A stretch of DNA of 64,000 nucleotides, taken from Blasia pusilla. Lineage: Eukaryota; Marchantiophyta; Marchantiopsida; Blasiales. The stretch is from positions 11,532,001 to 11,596,000 of the forward strand of contig CM114273.1 in the NCBI GenBank assembly GCA_050084515.1, given 5' to 3'. The notes beneath the pieces were generated by a model that had not been told where the DNA came from, ran no database searches, and saw only the letters and a program-made list of their open reading frames with translations. Both the position numbers and the translations under genes were made by a program. Of this stretch, positions 47,321 to 60,018 are shown in pieces; the first letter of the stretch is position 1; each line of letters starts with the position of its first letter.

Positions 47321-49250
47321 GGACTGCGCAGTGCAGTTTGGTTGCAGTTACTTTGTCCACGTGTACTTTTTATGCGATGCATTTAGTTCGCACACGAGGG
47401 AATATGGTATTTCTTATTTTATTTTATTTTACACTTGTAAGCAATTGCGAAAATAAATTTGAGTTTGTATTATTATTGGAAAGTGTAATGGCTTCTTGAC
47501 TTGAAAACGTTTTTTATTACATGTGACAATCCAATCCAACAACAAGAACATTTTTTTTAATTTAGAGGAAGCAGGAAAATATTTTTTATTTTCAAGCAAC
47601 AAGAAAATGATTTTGGCTCTCTAGGGGCATAAACATGATTAATCCGTTTCATCTCCCGTGTTGCCCATTAGTTCCTCTTTAAGAATTCTATTGAGACAAT
47701 GAGATAAAATAGTTTGATAACATATTGATATTGATTTCCGGATGGATGGGAATGAAAATATTTCATTCCAATGGAAAGTATAACGAAGCCATTACATTAA
47801 ATAAAATTGCAAAGCTGGAAAATAAAAAATATTTTATCTTAATTTTTTTAAATATGATATTTTAAAATTAATTCATAAAAAAATGCATTTCTCTTTTTTT
47901 TTTTCAACACACATTTCTAAATAAGAAAAAAATTTACTATGAAACTAATTTTTTTTCAAATTATTCTTTTAAAATCTCTCATAATTAAAGTTTAATTTTT
48001 TGATAAATTAAAATAATTTTCATCCTTTTAACGAAATAAATTTTCAATTACTCTACTATCATATGTGATTTTCCTTCCAAAATTATTTTAATATTAAAAT
48101 AAAATTTTATTTTTAAAATAAAAAATTAATTCAGTTTTTTTTTTAAAAATAAAAAATAAAATTTTAAAATTTTTTCAATTGATGTAATTACTAAAATATT
48201 TTTTCTATTCAAATTTTGGCTTAGTATAGACTTAATTAGATAAAAATTAAAGAATGGAAAGTCTTCACAAGTAGCATACATTGGGAACCTCTAAGCCATA
48301 ACTAATGCCCTTGATTAAGTACGAATAGATTTGATAACATATTTATTTATGTTAATTTTGAATACCATAATATTATTTTGATTAGATTCCCTACATGCCT
48401 TTTGCTCTTGAATCTTTCTGCTATTACCCTTCACCAAACTAAGGAAAAGTTTGGGGGAAAAAATTAAGATCTAAGTATAAAGGTCTTTTCTTTTGAAACA
48501 ATTAATTTAAAAATAAACCAAAGTCTCACTACAATTCTTTTTTCTTGTCTTCTAGAAATTAAATTCACATCTTCCAAAAAGAGGTTTGTTAAAGAGGTAA
48601 TTTTTAAATAATTTTTGGAAATTTTTACTTCTTTTAAATAATAAATTTTCAAAATGATGAGAGATAACAAGATTTTCTCTTATAAAAAAATTAAATGGCA
48701 ACTTTCAAGTTAGATTTTTCAGCGTTAGGAAATTCATCCAAAACTGGATGTAAACTATTATTATTTTTGCTTCTTTTATGCCACACTCCATGCTTGCAAC
48801 ATGTTTCCAAAGCCTTCATATGTTTGTTATCCATTTGTTGGGCTTGCCATAAAATTCGACAAAAACCTATTCAAATCAAACTTCCATTGAAAAAACATAT
48901 TTGGCCAAAACGTATGATTAGGAAAGTTTTCATATCACACTTCCATTTTCGAGAATATGTTATCTTAAATAGCCAACCCAAAAAAAAATTCCCATTGATG
49001 GATCCTTCCGTTACCACTTTTCATTTCCATCCAAACAAGACTATTTCATGGGCTCAAAGTTACTAGTTTTTCGAGTTGTTGCTTTTACCAATACATATTT
49101 TGTGCAATTTTGTGATTTAAGAAAAAAATAATTGACCCCTCCCCTATGTATGAAAGGGAGGAAGAAGTTGGAATCATGATGGATTGGCCCCTCTCCCTTA
49201 AAAAAATGGATTCATCCTCTCTTACATCTTATTACTTTTGGGGACTAATG
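47321..49250. other. AT-rich intergenic DNA
   Basis: Strongly AT-rich with homopolymer runs. The plus frame 48695-49066 (123 codons) is Lys/Phe/Ile-rich and looks like chance. Nothing else seen. Confidence 0.4.
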
Positions 49251-49429
49251 AATAGATGCATCCATCCTTGGATATAGCATTGAGAGAAATTCACCCCTCC
49301 CTCCAATTTCATGGTATGATGGAGGGAGACGGAACGAATGGATCCATATTCCTTCTTGATGCATCCTCTTCGAAAGACTTAACAAATGGAGAGGCTCCTT
49401 CTTCAAGAAGGGTTGAAGAAGGAGTTGTC

Positions 49430-49632
49430 GTGCGCATACACGTCGTTACACAACCCACATTGCTGGTCACATCTACACACCACACAACACCGATCTTCCC
49501 CAACATACGGGTAGATCCACACATAAACAAAATACACTCACGCATATACAAATGGACCCCACAATAAAATCAAGAGTAGTAAAAATGGCTCAGCCGGCCT
49601 AAAACTCCACTCATGAATCTACATCGGTATAT
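49430..49632 (-). repeat. LTR-adjacent sequence related to the first element's LTR end
   Basis: Read on the minus strand, 49480 to 49430 contains GTTGTGTAACGACGTGTATG followed by CGCACGACAA. This follows the last part of the first element's LTR (GTTGTGTAGCGATGTGTATG then CGCACGACAG at 10299-10327). It ties this copy to the same broad element family. Confidence 0.5.
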
Positions 49633-50039
49633 CAAACCACATCTACCCTCCGCTATGAGGGAATCTAGACGCTAACACCCTAACTCCTACACACCCACAC
49701 ACGTCTATGCAAGAGAGGTGCTCCTAACGCTCAACATGAGAAAGATGGCTTGGGAAAGCCATCTTCCTCACTCTTATACCCTTGGCTCTTCCCCCTAAAA
49801 CAACCCTACCAACAACAACCTACGTGTACAGGTTACCGTGTGACCATTCACTCGGTCAACGGATCACCTCACAGACTAAAACCAAAATAGGGAAATTGCC
49901 ATGAACAACGATCCCAACACAACAGACCTATCGCCAACCTCATCCGACATCTCGCGGCGAAGTTACACCCAAACAGCCCGCTGACTCTCTATGTCATCGA
50001 CACGATAGAACTCTACCTACGTCAAAATAAGATGTGACA
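49633..50039 (-). repeat. Solo-like LTR, inverted relative to 59102-59521
   Basis: The reverse complement begins TGTCACATCTTATTTTGACG and runs parallel to 59102-59521 over its whole length. Shared landmarks include GTAGGTAGAGTTCTATCG, CTATTTTGGTTTTA, a short GATGGCTT...AAGCCATC stem and GTGTAGGAGTTAGGGTGTT. No internal domains follow, so it is probably a solo or truncated LTR. Confidence 0.75.
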
Positions 50040-50985
50040 GAGCCACCATACCACCATAGTATGAAATTGTGAAAGTTTGCCACACATAGAAAAGTCACAT
50101 TTTCCCAAAATATATGATATTTAACATTAATAAATTGAAAATATTAAAATATACATGGAAAGTAAAAACCAATAGAATTCAAGTTTGATCTACTTAAACT
50201 TCTTAGGCCTTCCTAAATTTCCCTTCTTGAACAATTCATCTACCCACAAAAAATTGAAATTTCAATATGCCCTAAGAGAACACATTAGAAATATTCACCA
50301 TTCAAAACTCTCCTTCATTGTAATTTTATTGGTTTAATATTTAATCGTTTGGGTTTTTTTGTCTATCCATTATTCCTTCTTGTACTCAAATTTTTGTGTG
50401 ATGTAAGAACTACTCCTACCACCATGTTTCTTCCAAGAACAAACAAAACTTCAAACGAGGCCATTCTACAAATTTTATGTCCGTAAATGTCAATAGTAAA
50501 CTTTCCTTTCAATGATAACACCTATAGTTTCATCAATAAAAAATTTGTTATATCTAAAAAAATACATTTCAATCATCCAAAGCATAGAATATTAAAATAG
50601 AATCCCCTTAAAGTATATTGTCATCATCATCATCACATAATGCTTAAATAATTACCATACAAAATGGTAAACCCTAAAATTTAATGTCATCTAACAAACT
50701 AGTGGTTTTGAAAGAGGATTAAAGACTAAAAGAATTTTATGGAGGATGGGGTTGAGGGGATTACACCATTTTTTCAAAATGGGCAAGAATATAATTTTTC
50801 CGTTCTCAAAATTAATGATCTACAGATTAGGGAGGTATATTTTCTCCTCCAAAAAAAGAAAGAAAGGGAAAGGGGGGTTTGTATTTCATAATGAAAAGGA
50901 CTAGTCGGTGTCTTTGCTCTGCACACGTGATATTTAATTTTCTTTATTATCTCTCCTTAATTCAACTCCCTCTCTCAAAGTGATA
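50040..50985. other. AT-rich intergenic DNA
   Basis: Short frames only; I see no gene. Confidence 0.4.
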
Positions 50986-50988
50986 TTT

Positions 50989-51240
50989 GTTGACACCATA
51001 TGAGCCCTTAGAGAACAAGTGTCAATAGAGGAGGGTTTCCTCAAAACCCGTCCTCTTTTAATTATAGAGATGAGAAGAGTTCTTTCCCTTTTTCTAATTC
51101 CATATGAAGGAGGTTAAGTATTTTCCTAATGTATAATATTTGAAGAGGAAGGGTTTAGAGAACCATGAGAGGGGGCTCTCTAAACCACTCCTTGTGCTGT
51201 TGTCATTTGTCCTTTGAGGGTTCTCATGGTGTCGACACAT
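50989..51240. mobile_element. MITE-like element with about 40-bp imperfect terminal inverted repeats
   Basis: The left end 50989-51029 (GTTGACACCATATGAGCCC and onward to GTGTCAATAG) matches the reverse complement of the right end at about 51199-51240 (GTCGACACCATGAGAACCC and onward). Total length is about 250 bases and there is no coding content. Related sequence occurs at 58290-58340. Confidence 0.55.
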
Positions 51241-53640
51241 GTCAATTTAATTAAAAGTTAATAAGAGAGAATTCAATTAAGAGTAGAGTTAAGTTAAATA
51301 AAGAGGGGAAGGGAAGATCTTTTTTAGAAATTTCAATAATTAACATCTGTGCATAGCACGGGCAACACTCGTGTGAAAGAAGAAGAGAAGGGGCATTAGA
51401 AATTTCTGTGAAGGAGGAGAGGGTTTACTATGCATTATGAACATAACTAAGGGACATCAACTAGTTAAATTAATGATTAATCTACTATTTTGGTAAGGTT
51501 GCACAGGAATAAATTCTATGTCCTGAATATGTCCATATCTTTGAACTTAGGTCCGTGTCGGCCCAGGGTCAGGCGGCCCGCCCAATCCGCACCGTTGGTA
51601 AAGGCTTGGCCAACCCACATCCAGTGTGGCAATCCATCACTCATTCTTGCCAACTTGTTTGGTAGCTTGTGTCTTGTTTGCAGAGGTCCACATCAAGCCC
51701 GAACGTGGCACACGTATTGCGAGGCCTACAATCGGAGGGCACGTGGAGCCATGCACGAGCTTAGTGCGGGTAAGACGAGGGCTTATTGCACACACGTCCA
51801 TTTTCATCCTTGCGCACCTCCCTTAATCCAAGTCTGGACCCATTCTCGCGTCTCAAGCCTGTGCCGCCCATTGGGGTACCAGAAGAACTTGGACAAGGGA
51901 CCCATTGGGCATGTCCGTGGGCCTCTTTGAACTTGTTTGGACATGTCTATCTTATGGAAGGACAAGTATGTTTCCGTACAACCAACTACTTTGGATGCCC
52001 CTTAAAGAGGTTTTTTTGAACTCCAATAGGTATAATTTTGGATCCAAAATGTAAGGACATGTCCTTGAGTGCAAAGACACGACAAAAGTTATTTCAGGAG
52101 AATATGAAAAACTCACAAATATGCAAAAGCTACCAATTGGTCATTCCACCCTCTAAACTCTCAATGGTGGCATATTTTCTACTACCAATGATATCAAATT
52201 ATGGGTATGACTATGAGATAGTGTCAAATTTTATTTTCAATGGTTGCATATAAATAAAAACCAAAATAGTTTATCTTTTTCCTCTCTTTTTTGCAAGGTT
52301 GAAAAATTCCAAATGAACGCATGCCTTTGAGGGGTTGTTTAATATCCATTTGAAATCTCTTTCTAATATTCTACAACTTTACCTTCCTCATTATATTTCT
52401 TTTCAAAGTTGTCGAGATATGAGTTTATATACAATTTAGGCTCTCTTGTCCTCATTCCTATACCCTCTTGATAAACCCAATGCATGTCTTATGCATTAAG
52501 ACCACTTCAACTTGGTCCTTTGGTTTAACAATATTGTAAAAATATTATATCAAGATCCCCAAGGTTGTAGGGAAATGGACATGTCCACGGCCCGCCCAAT
52601 CGGTCCCTCACCCCAATTTTCTCGGGCGGAGGAATGGGTGTGAGCTTAGATTAATTGAGGTGGACATGACTACCGCATTGGCCTGCATTAGATCCGCACA
52701 ACTGCCGTGGGCCTATGTGAGCTTAGGGCCGGCCAGTGTGGACTACAAAACATGTTGCAAGAATAGGCAAAGGGTTCCTAGATTGCCTGCGGGTAGACCA
52801 AGCCCAAGTCTACGTTACGGGCGGAGGGGGGCTCTAGTGCGGGCCGCGGGTACTCGGGCCCGCACTGACATGACCGTTCGCGGACACGGACTTTGTCCGT
52901 ATGCAACCAAAAAAAAACCTGGGCGTCGAGCATGTCTGTGGACACGCCCAAAGTCTGTGTGCAACCTTGAAAATCCCATTGCCTAGTTTCACACTTATGT
53001 AGATTCTCTCCATGTTCGCAAAGGCTTTAACCTATGTTTCGTTCATCTTTTTTTACCCCTCTAGTTTGATATTCATATTGGTATGTAGTTTTTATTGTGT
53101 TTTTCTCTTTCAAATTATGTTCACTCATTTCCTTTACAATTTTTCATGTTAGTATTTGAGCAAACACTTGCCTTGCTTGATGAAATTACTACCAAATGCT
53201 CCTCATAAAGCACAAAAATAAAACAATCTATCAACAAAAAATCAACACAAACCTACTTTTGCCTATAGGTAGGTTTACCATCTGTATTACTCTAATAAGC
53301 AAGCTCCTAATCCAATGAAATTTCTTATCTAATCTCCATGTTATTATACAAAATGTCATAAATTTACTGCTTGGTGTACTTAACACTCCAATGTTAAGAG
53401 TGAGTGTAGTCCAGAATTTCCACTTACCCTCCATATATCCTACCAAACGAATTTATAATTTAAATCTTGATTCCCTCATCACGTTTCTTAAAATATGTTC
53501 AACTTTCATAGATAAACCACAATTGGATTTGGACACTTGATTACCTACTATATTGACCATTGTATCTTTGACCCTTAACTGCGATTGACTAATTGTACGA
53601 CCGCTCATTGTATAAACAAGTACTTCCACAATTTCTATAT
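51241..53640. other. AT-rich DNA with two GC-rich patches
   Basis: The patches at 51540-51940 and 52565-52985 contain open frames (such as 51490-51930, 146 codons), but both share the phrase GGCCCGCCCAAT and repeated GGACATGTCC / TGTCCGTGG motifs. They look like pieces of one dispersed repeat rather than genes. Confidence 0.35.
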
Positions 53641-54289
53641 ACTATAATAAGAATGTGATCACAAATGCTGAATTAGCAATCATGATGCTTGGACCCAACC
53701 CAAAATGGGTGGATCCTGCAAATGGTTTGCTTCAATTCATTTCCAAGAGTTCATGTGTCTTCAACGTGAAAGAATGAGCCTATCATTATTATATTGCCAA
53801 AGCTTAGGAGATTCTCTAGGGTGGAACCTAAACAAGTAGCATCACATATCTGAATAGCCCTTGAATCTCTCCCTTTATGGGCTATTCAAAGAGTAGAATA
53901 GAAGAGCGAAAGCTACAATCATGAAATAAAAAATTGCACAAAATAGATTAAACCTCCCAAACAGTGCGAGTCTCCCTACAAAGTCTGGTGGGTTGCAACA
54001 CACATGAAGTAGTGTATTTAACACATTCATATCTACTGAACTCATGAGGTTTGAAATCCTTTAGTGTAAGCTCCCATGACATCAAATGGCTTCTTAGTTT
54101 CTCTTCCTCATCACCTTCTCTACCCATTCTAAGACACCCCCGTCCAACAAAGTATCAATCCATTCAATCTTTTGATCATGAAGGCAGAGTTTTAAGGAAC
54201 AAAAAACCCTCGGAGCCAATCACACAGCAATTCACATTGCCATTGCATCCATGGTAAGAATCCATTCCACTTTTCATCGGACTTACGAG

Positions 54290-54590
54290 AGTTGTTCAGT
54301 TTATAGGGCATGAGCGGTCGAAGTAGACTCCACTAGGTAATCAACAAGAGAAAGAGCAGTAACATGCATACTTCTAACCACAAGAAGAACAAACAAAGAC
54401 GTTGGAATTAGGCCCTTTGTCAAACAGCCTCCATGGCAACAGCTCACTGCAAGTCACGGTATCTTTATATCTCCATTCTCACAACTGTTCAGCCTATAGA
54501 CCGCGAGGTGTAGTTCACTTGCCACTGCTGCAAGGTATCCGACAAGAGAAGGTGCAGAAATTATTATACTTCCGGCCACAAGAATGAAGA
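54290..54590 (-). repeat. Degenerate tandem copy encoding a hydrophobic segment
   Basis: On the minus strand 54454-54651 encodes FFILVAGSIIISAPSLVGYL, a likely membrane segment. The sequence at about 54295-54390 encodes a similar FVLLVVRSMHVTALSLVDYL, followed after eleven residues by a stop. The two lie about 190 bases apart and share flanking motifs (ACAAGAGAA, ACCACAAGAA). This could be a duplicated exon of a membrane protein or a small tandem repeat; no family recognised. Confidence 0.3.
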
Positions 54591-54659
54591 ATACTGTCAA
54601 GTTAAAACACAACGCCGAAAATCCTCTAACGCAATCTGCGATGATCAACATATCATTAT

Positions 54660-56575
54660 TCCGAGGGCTCCAGCGAAGAAGTATTCTTGGGCCACATGAG
54701 TGAACGTTAGGTTCACCCTTAACGCTCTACATGAGGATCTTCTAGTTTGCAACAGATGGTGATCCAAGATGGGACGACTGCACCAAGTCAATAGCTAAAT
54801 TCTCCTCACAGCTTGGAACAATCAATATGAAATGATTTCAACGCGTAGTTCAGTATAATAACCTTTGAATTGCATTAGAATTTGAGAAATGAACAACTCA
54901 AGAAACAAAGGTGCAATCAGCGACTCCTGAAAGAAATTCATGCTTCACAAAATCATGTGTGAGAGGAAGAGAAGAGAATTGACCTCAATTTTTTGGTTCA
55001 TAAAGGATTTGGACTGTGTCATGGCAGTCATATATTTGTCAATAAGAGTGAACTTATGGACACTAGCTTAACGATGTTCATTCATCAGTCCGTTGGACTC
55101 ACGCAGACATTCAAAATTTCAGCAGTTTCCACCAGAATCATCTATGAATGCTCCCAGGTGATCATCAGACAACGCAGACCAAAGAGCCGTTACTCTAGCT
55201 GTAAGCGATGCCAGTATTCCCCTAGCCCACACTTCCCACATGAGAAAAAAAAACCACTCTTGCTGTTGCACATATGCATGCCACTTCACACTATTGGTCC
55301 AACCATGATGATGCATCACGTAAATCTTTGCATTTAGTCAGTTCTCTCTTGCACTCCTACACCAACGGAATATCCTATACCTCGCTGGGAGGGCCCAACA
55401 AATAATATGAAACCTGAAGGAAGAGTGGGTGGTTTCATACCAAACTGGTTTCTTTATCAAAACTCGCTAACCGTCTCTCAGTCGTGATGAGACAATCCAG
55501 TTTTTTCTTGTTAAAAGTGCACACAGAGTCTGATAACCCGGTAACTTGATAATACTCTGTAGTCAGGAACTGATAAATCACATTGCAAATTGAATCCTAC
55601 CTGACCCCATGTCCAGAAGCTATATCTGACTTTCTAACAAGTTACTCTGGCCGTCCTATCTGCTCAACTTCGTATCCACAGAGTCTGTTTCCAGTACAAT
55701 GACTCAACATCAAATACAAACGAAACCCACGTGAAATTGAGTTAGAGCCTGATGAGAGTTGCTCTTGTACCTACACCTATGAGATCCGAGACTTCCATCG
55801 TCGCTAGATTAAATGGTGACAAAGTTTGCTAATTCCCCCTGCAAGATTCTATGCACCGGAATGTGGTTTACAGCCAGCCACAGGCATCAATCGCATCAAG
55901 TGCAACCTGAGCAGACATCGAGGAGAGCCAAATCAACTGTCGCTTGATCCTTCTCATTCAACGTTTCCTCTCCGTCCTTACAGAGAATCCGTGACGTAGC
56001 TCCACGACCGATTGTAACTAGAAATATGATAGTATTTCAAAGGAAAGATTGTGGACCAACTCCAGAGGCTTTCTGATTTGGTATTTTTCCGCTAATTCAT
56101 GCAGATCGGTTGAGCCGGTTTGAACGGATTGGGCAAATGGGTGATTAAAGGAAGAAACCCTGAGGCATTATGTATGCTGGAAGAGTAAAGAATAACCAAC
56201 TCTCTCATACAATGTGGTTAAGCCACTCGATTACTCTGACGACTGAAGCGCTCCAACTCTCTTCCTGACGTGATCAACTACTGTAGTTGTGCCCGCTGAA
56301 TGTTTTCCAACTATTATGCTCGTTCTCGACTCTCATCTTATACCATCACAGCCAAACAATAATGGATCCAACGATCGAAAGGAGTAGCCCGCTTTTCAGA
56401 AGAAATCAACTCGACTTGCTGAGAATTCGTCTCCCATAGAACGAACAAGGCTGGGATATCCCACGAATCTGGTAAGAGGAAGAACGAAAACCACAACCGT
56501 GTCAAGCCAATCTAGGTTGGAGAAATTAGAACTCGTCATGACTATAGACAACGAGGGAACAATTTTTTCACAACT
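54660..56575. other. Intermediate-GC DNA without a supportable gene
   Basis: Frames stay below about 115 codons and none is recognised. It could include small exons of a gene I cannot assemble. Confidence 0.3.
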
Positions 56576-57040
56576 TCAATTCCAGCTTTTCATCTTCTTC
56601 GAAGCAGTGGCCATTCTATAGATTTGTTTGTGTCCTGCTAACCGTAACGGCCGTGTCTCAGGTGTTAACTGATCGCTATATTTTGGGGCCCATTCCTTCG
56701 AGCTCAGGTTAGCATTAAACAACAGCGTCGCTGTAGTTTGGCGACTCACAATCATCTGTTTTTTACATTGCAATTCGACTTTCAACATCATCGTACCTTC
56801 AGGTTGCATATTGGCCCATTTCCGGAGAGTGCAAGCCGGCCATGGTAATACTATTTCCTGCGTTTGAAGGTATGATAAATTTAAAGGTAGAAACATCGGA
56901 TTGTCGTCAGCCTCCGCCGTGGTGTCAGACGAACAGTGGTTTACGAGCTGAAATCGCGAGTTTACCGTGCATCGTAGACGAATCCAAGAATTCAGGAGGA
57001 GACGATCACTAGTAGGATGAAACTCAGACACACGTAACAT
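56576..57040 (-). CDS. Unassigned 154-codon open frame
   Basis: From ATG at 57040 the product begins MLRVSEFHPTSDRLLLNSWI and ends MATASKKMKSWN. Composition is protein-like, without low-complexity runs, and includes three well-spaced Cys and a basic tail. The start context is weak (T at -3). It may be an exon of a larger gene, a pseudogene or chance; I recognise no family. Confidence 0.3.
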   Translation of the reverse strand: MLRVSEFHPTSDRLLLNSWIRLRCTVNSRFQLVNHCSSDTTAEADDNPMFLPLNLSYLQTQEIVLPWPACTLRKWANMQPEGTMMLKVELQCKKQMIVSRQTTATLLFNANLSSKEWAPKYSDQLTPETRPLRLAGHKQIYRMATASKKMKSWN

Positions 57041-59100
57041 CAACGATAAGAGATAGCTCTCGCCTCGGCCTCACCCGGTGGCCTTCGGAAACTGCTAGCT
57101 CAATATCCTCTTGCATCCAAAGTCAGACGATTGAGCTTATATCATCGGCATCTTTACATTCCCTGGAACCGCACCTTAATTTTGCTGGAATAATTTTCCG
57201 GGATTACCAATTCAGCAACCTCGAGGTTGAGACGAGCAGAGAGTGAGACACAGCTATTTTCCAGTCATGTGATGCAGATCAGAATTCGACTAAAACGTCC
57301 AAACAGAAAAGGTCCTTCACAGCATATCCGACAAACGACGTCCTAATCCAGATAGCTGGATCCAAAAACAGGCCCACGATCACGCGCACGAACTACTCCG
57401 TCATCCAAAGGCAGCAAAGAGCTGAGAGCCGAGGGCCCCGGGTCACGACACTTCTCTCGCTCACCCACCATCCCAAACCTCCAGATTCCATCTCTTCTCC
57501 CTCACTTCACCGCGGGACCAAAAGCCGTGTTCACTACTAGCATGTCCCGCAGCAACAAAGATTTTTCCCTGTCTACACTCTTAGAGCTACATGTATCCTT
57601 ACGTCTTTCTTGCGCCTACACATATTTCGTCCAATCTTCTCGTCTGACCGAGCCAGCCGCTCAGGCCTCTATCCATCTACCTACCTGCTCAGGCCTGCGT
57701 CCTCTATCGATCCTTTAACGACCACATCGCCTTTCAACCACTTCACTCCGGATCCATCTTCCAGGATGCTCATCTATCCTCCCACTCGTCTGCACCAGGG
57801 TTGTATAACTCATCATTTCCGTCGGATGGAGAGATCCTATTTTTTGTGTGCATTTCGCACATTTTCCCGGTTTTTTCTTCGCTCTCCCTGTATTTGGATC
57901 AGAACTCGGCGTTGGCCAGTGCCGAGATGTTTTCAGCTCCCCCATAAAATCATAAATTTATGACTGGGATTCGTAGATTCCGAGCGTTGCTTCTGATGGT
58001 TATCTATCTTATTTCCCATTTCCCTTTCAATCGCAGGGCCGTGACCGGTGAAGCCGACAAACCTCTCTCATCTCCAAGATATGTCTACAAATAATCTTTG
58101 AGATTATGTTTTAGTTATAAACGCTAGACGAGAGGGTTAGTTATAACCTTCATTTTAGTTTTTTCGTTCCTCTCGAGTTAAACTTGGTTGGTTGGTGGGT
58201 GGGGCAAAGAGTTGCGGTGGCCTTTGCCGGCTTGTTAAGGTTGGGGTTTGTTATGAATCTATCTATATTATTTGGGAGTTTGGGGAACCCTTAGTGTCAA
58301 CACATAGGCTTTTTAAAGCCTTCCCCTATTGACACTTGTACATGAGGAATTAACTAAATGCTAACAAGAAGAGTCTATTTCCCATACATTTTTTACCCGT
58401 GTACTAGAATATTTAACTGAGTCCTAACAAGAGGAACTAAGATCACTAAGGGATTTTTTCACACGTGCATGGCGGGCAAGATGCTAATATTATTATATTG
58501 GAGAATGTCTTCTTGATTTGCAAACACTTGTTTGCTTGACATGTGACAGCAAGAATTAGATTGATTCGTGTACTATTGTATGGTCTCTTGGTAAAATCTT
58601 TGTGTTATGTTAATGTTTATATATGAATTAAAAAACTTTGTATTACATGCAAGTAATGTGTTGTGTCTATCACTCTTCATCACGACACGCAGTATCAACT
58701 TTTTGCAAATCTTGTCTACTTCTAAAGATGTATGTAACAATATGCTTCCACACTTCAAGGGAAGGGTGATTGACATAAAAACATTGTTCCATTTGTGAGG
58801 AAAAGACAAAGGGTTCATCCAAGTCTCTATTATCTTGTTGGTGGAATCGTGTGTCCACCCTAGAGACACCACAATCCTCCATGACTATGGAGGATGTTGG
58901 TCCTTGAAGAAGCATCTAATACCATCAACACCTCAAGGAGATCACTTAGAAGGTAGGGAAATCCAACTACAACACATCCTCCAACACTCCAGAATATGGG
59001 AGGTTCCCTTTGACAATGTTTATGTCATGTCTAGATGCTCGTGACTCTCACACAAAAGTGCAACATATCCCATTGCCTTGAGTCTCTCTACCTCTCTCAT
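57041..59100. other. Intergenic DNA
   Basis: 57.1-58.0 kb is of moderate GC with short frames; 58.0-59.1 kb is AT-rich. A patch at 58290-58340 resembles the inner end of the MITE at 50989. No gene recognised. Confidence 0.35.
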
Positions 59101-59101
59101 C

Positions 59102-59521
59102 TGTCACATATTATTTCGATGTAGGTAGAGTTCTATCGCGTCGACGGCATAGTGAGTCAATGGGCTATTTGGGTGTAACTTTGTCCCGAGATGTGGGATC
59201 AGGTTGGCAACAGGTCTGTTGTGTCGGGAACATCGTTTATGGTGATTCCCCTATTTTGGTTTTATTCCGTTACATGATCCATTGACCGAGTCAACGGTCA
59301 CCCGGTAACCTATGCATGCAGGTTACCGTTGGGAGAGCTATTTTGGGGGAAGAGCTTTTTGGCTCTTCCCAAGGGTATAAGAGTGAGAGAGATGGCTTTC
59401 TCAAGCCATCTTTCTCATGTTGAGCCTTAGGAGCGCCTCCTTTGCATAGACGTGTGTGGGTGTGTAGGAGTTAGGGTGTTAGCGTCCGGATTCCCTCATA
59501 GCAGAGGGTGGATGTGGTTCA
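59102..59521 (+). repeat. LTR of the second element
   Basis: It begins TGTCACAT and ends GGTTCA, the TG...CA ends expected for LTRs. It is homologous along its length to 49633-50039 in inverted orientation. Confidence 0.75.
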
Positions 59522-60018
59522 ATACGCAGGGAATTCGTTAGTTGCAGATAGGCAAGCGAGTTGCCTTGGTGGGGAGCCCCTCGAGATGCGTGTGTGACGT
59601 TTGTTTGTTATTTTATGTTCGGAGGGTTGTGCGGGGAAGCATTGTCCGTTTTTCTCATACCTCGTTGATGCGGGTTGATGGGGGATGGCAGTAGAGTGCA
59701 GCGCATGTTGTAACGATGGATGGTTGCGAGTGTGTCACCGACGGGTGAGCGGTGAGTGTTGGGAGAGAGAGAAACAAAGGAACAGCAGCCGCCATGAGGG
59801 GAGCTAGTGAGAGCTAGGTTGCAGCCGCTAGTGAGTAGAGCCGTGTAGTTTAGGGCAAGACCTTTAGGTCAAGGGCGCGGCTCAGGTTTTGTACAGTTGC
59901 GGGTGAAGCTGACGGACAGCCGAAGGTTGCGAGGAAGAGTCGCGTCTGGAGTGCATGACGAGGTAGTCAGAGCTGGTAGCGATGGGGCTACATAGGGCCA
60001 CGGGCCTGTGGAGAGTAC

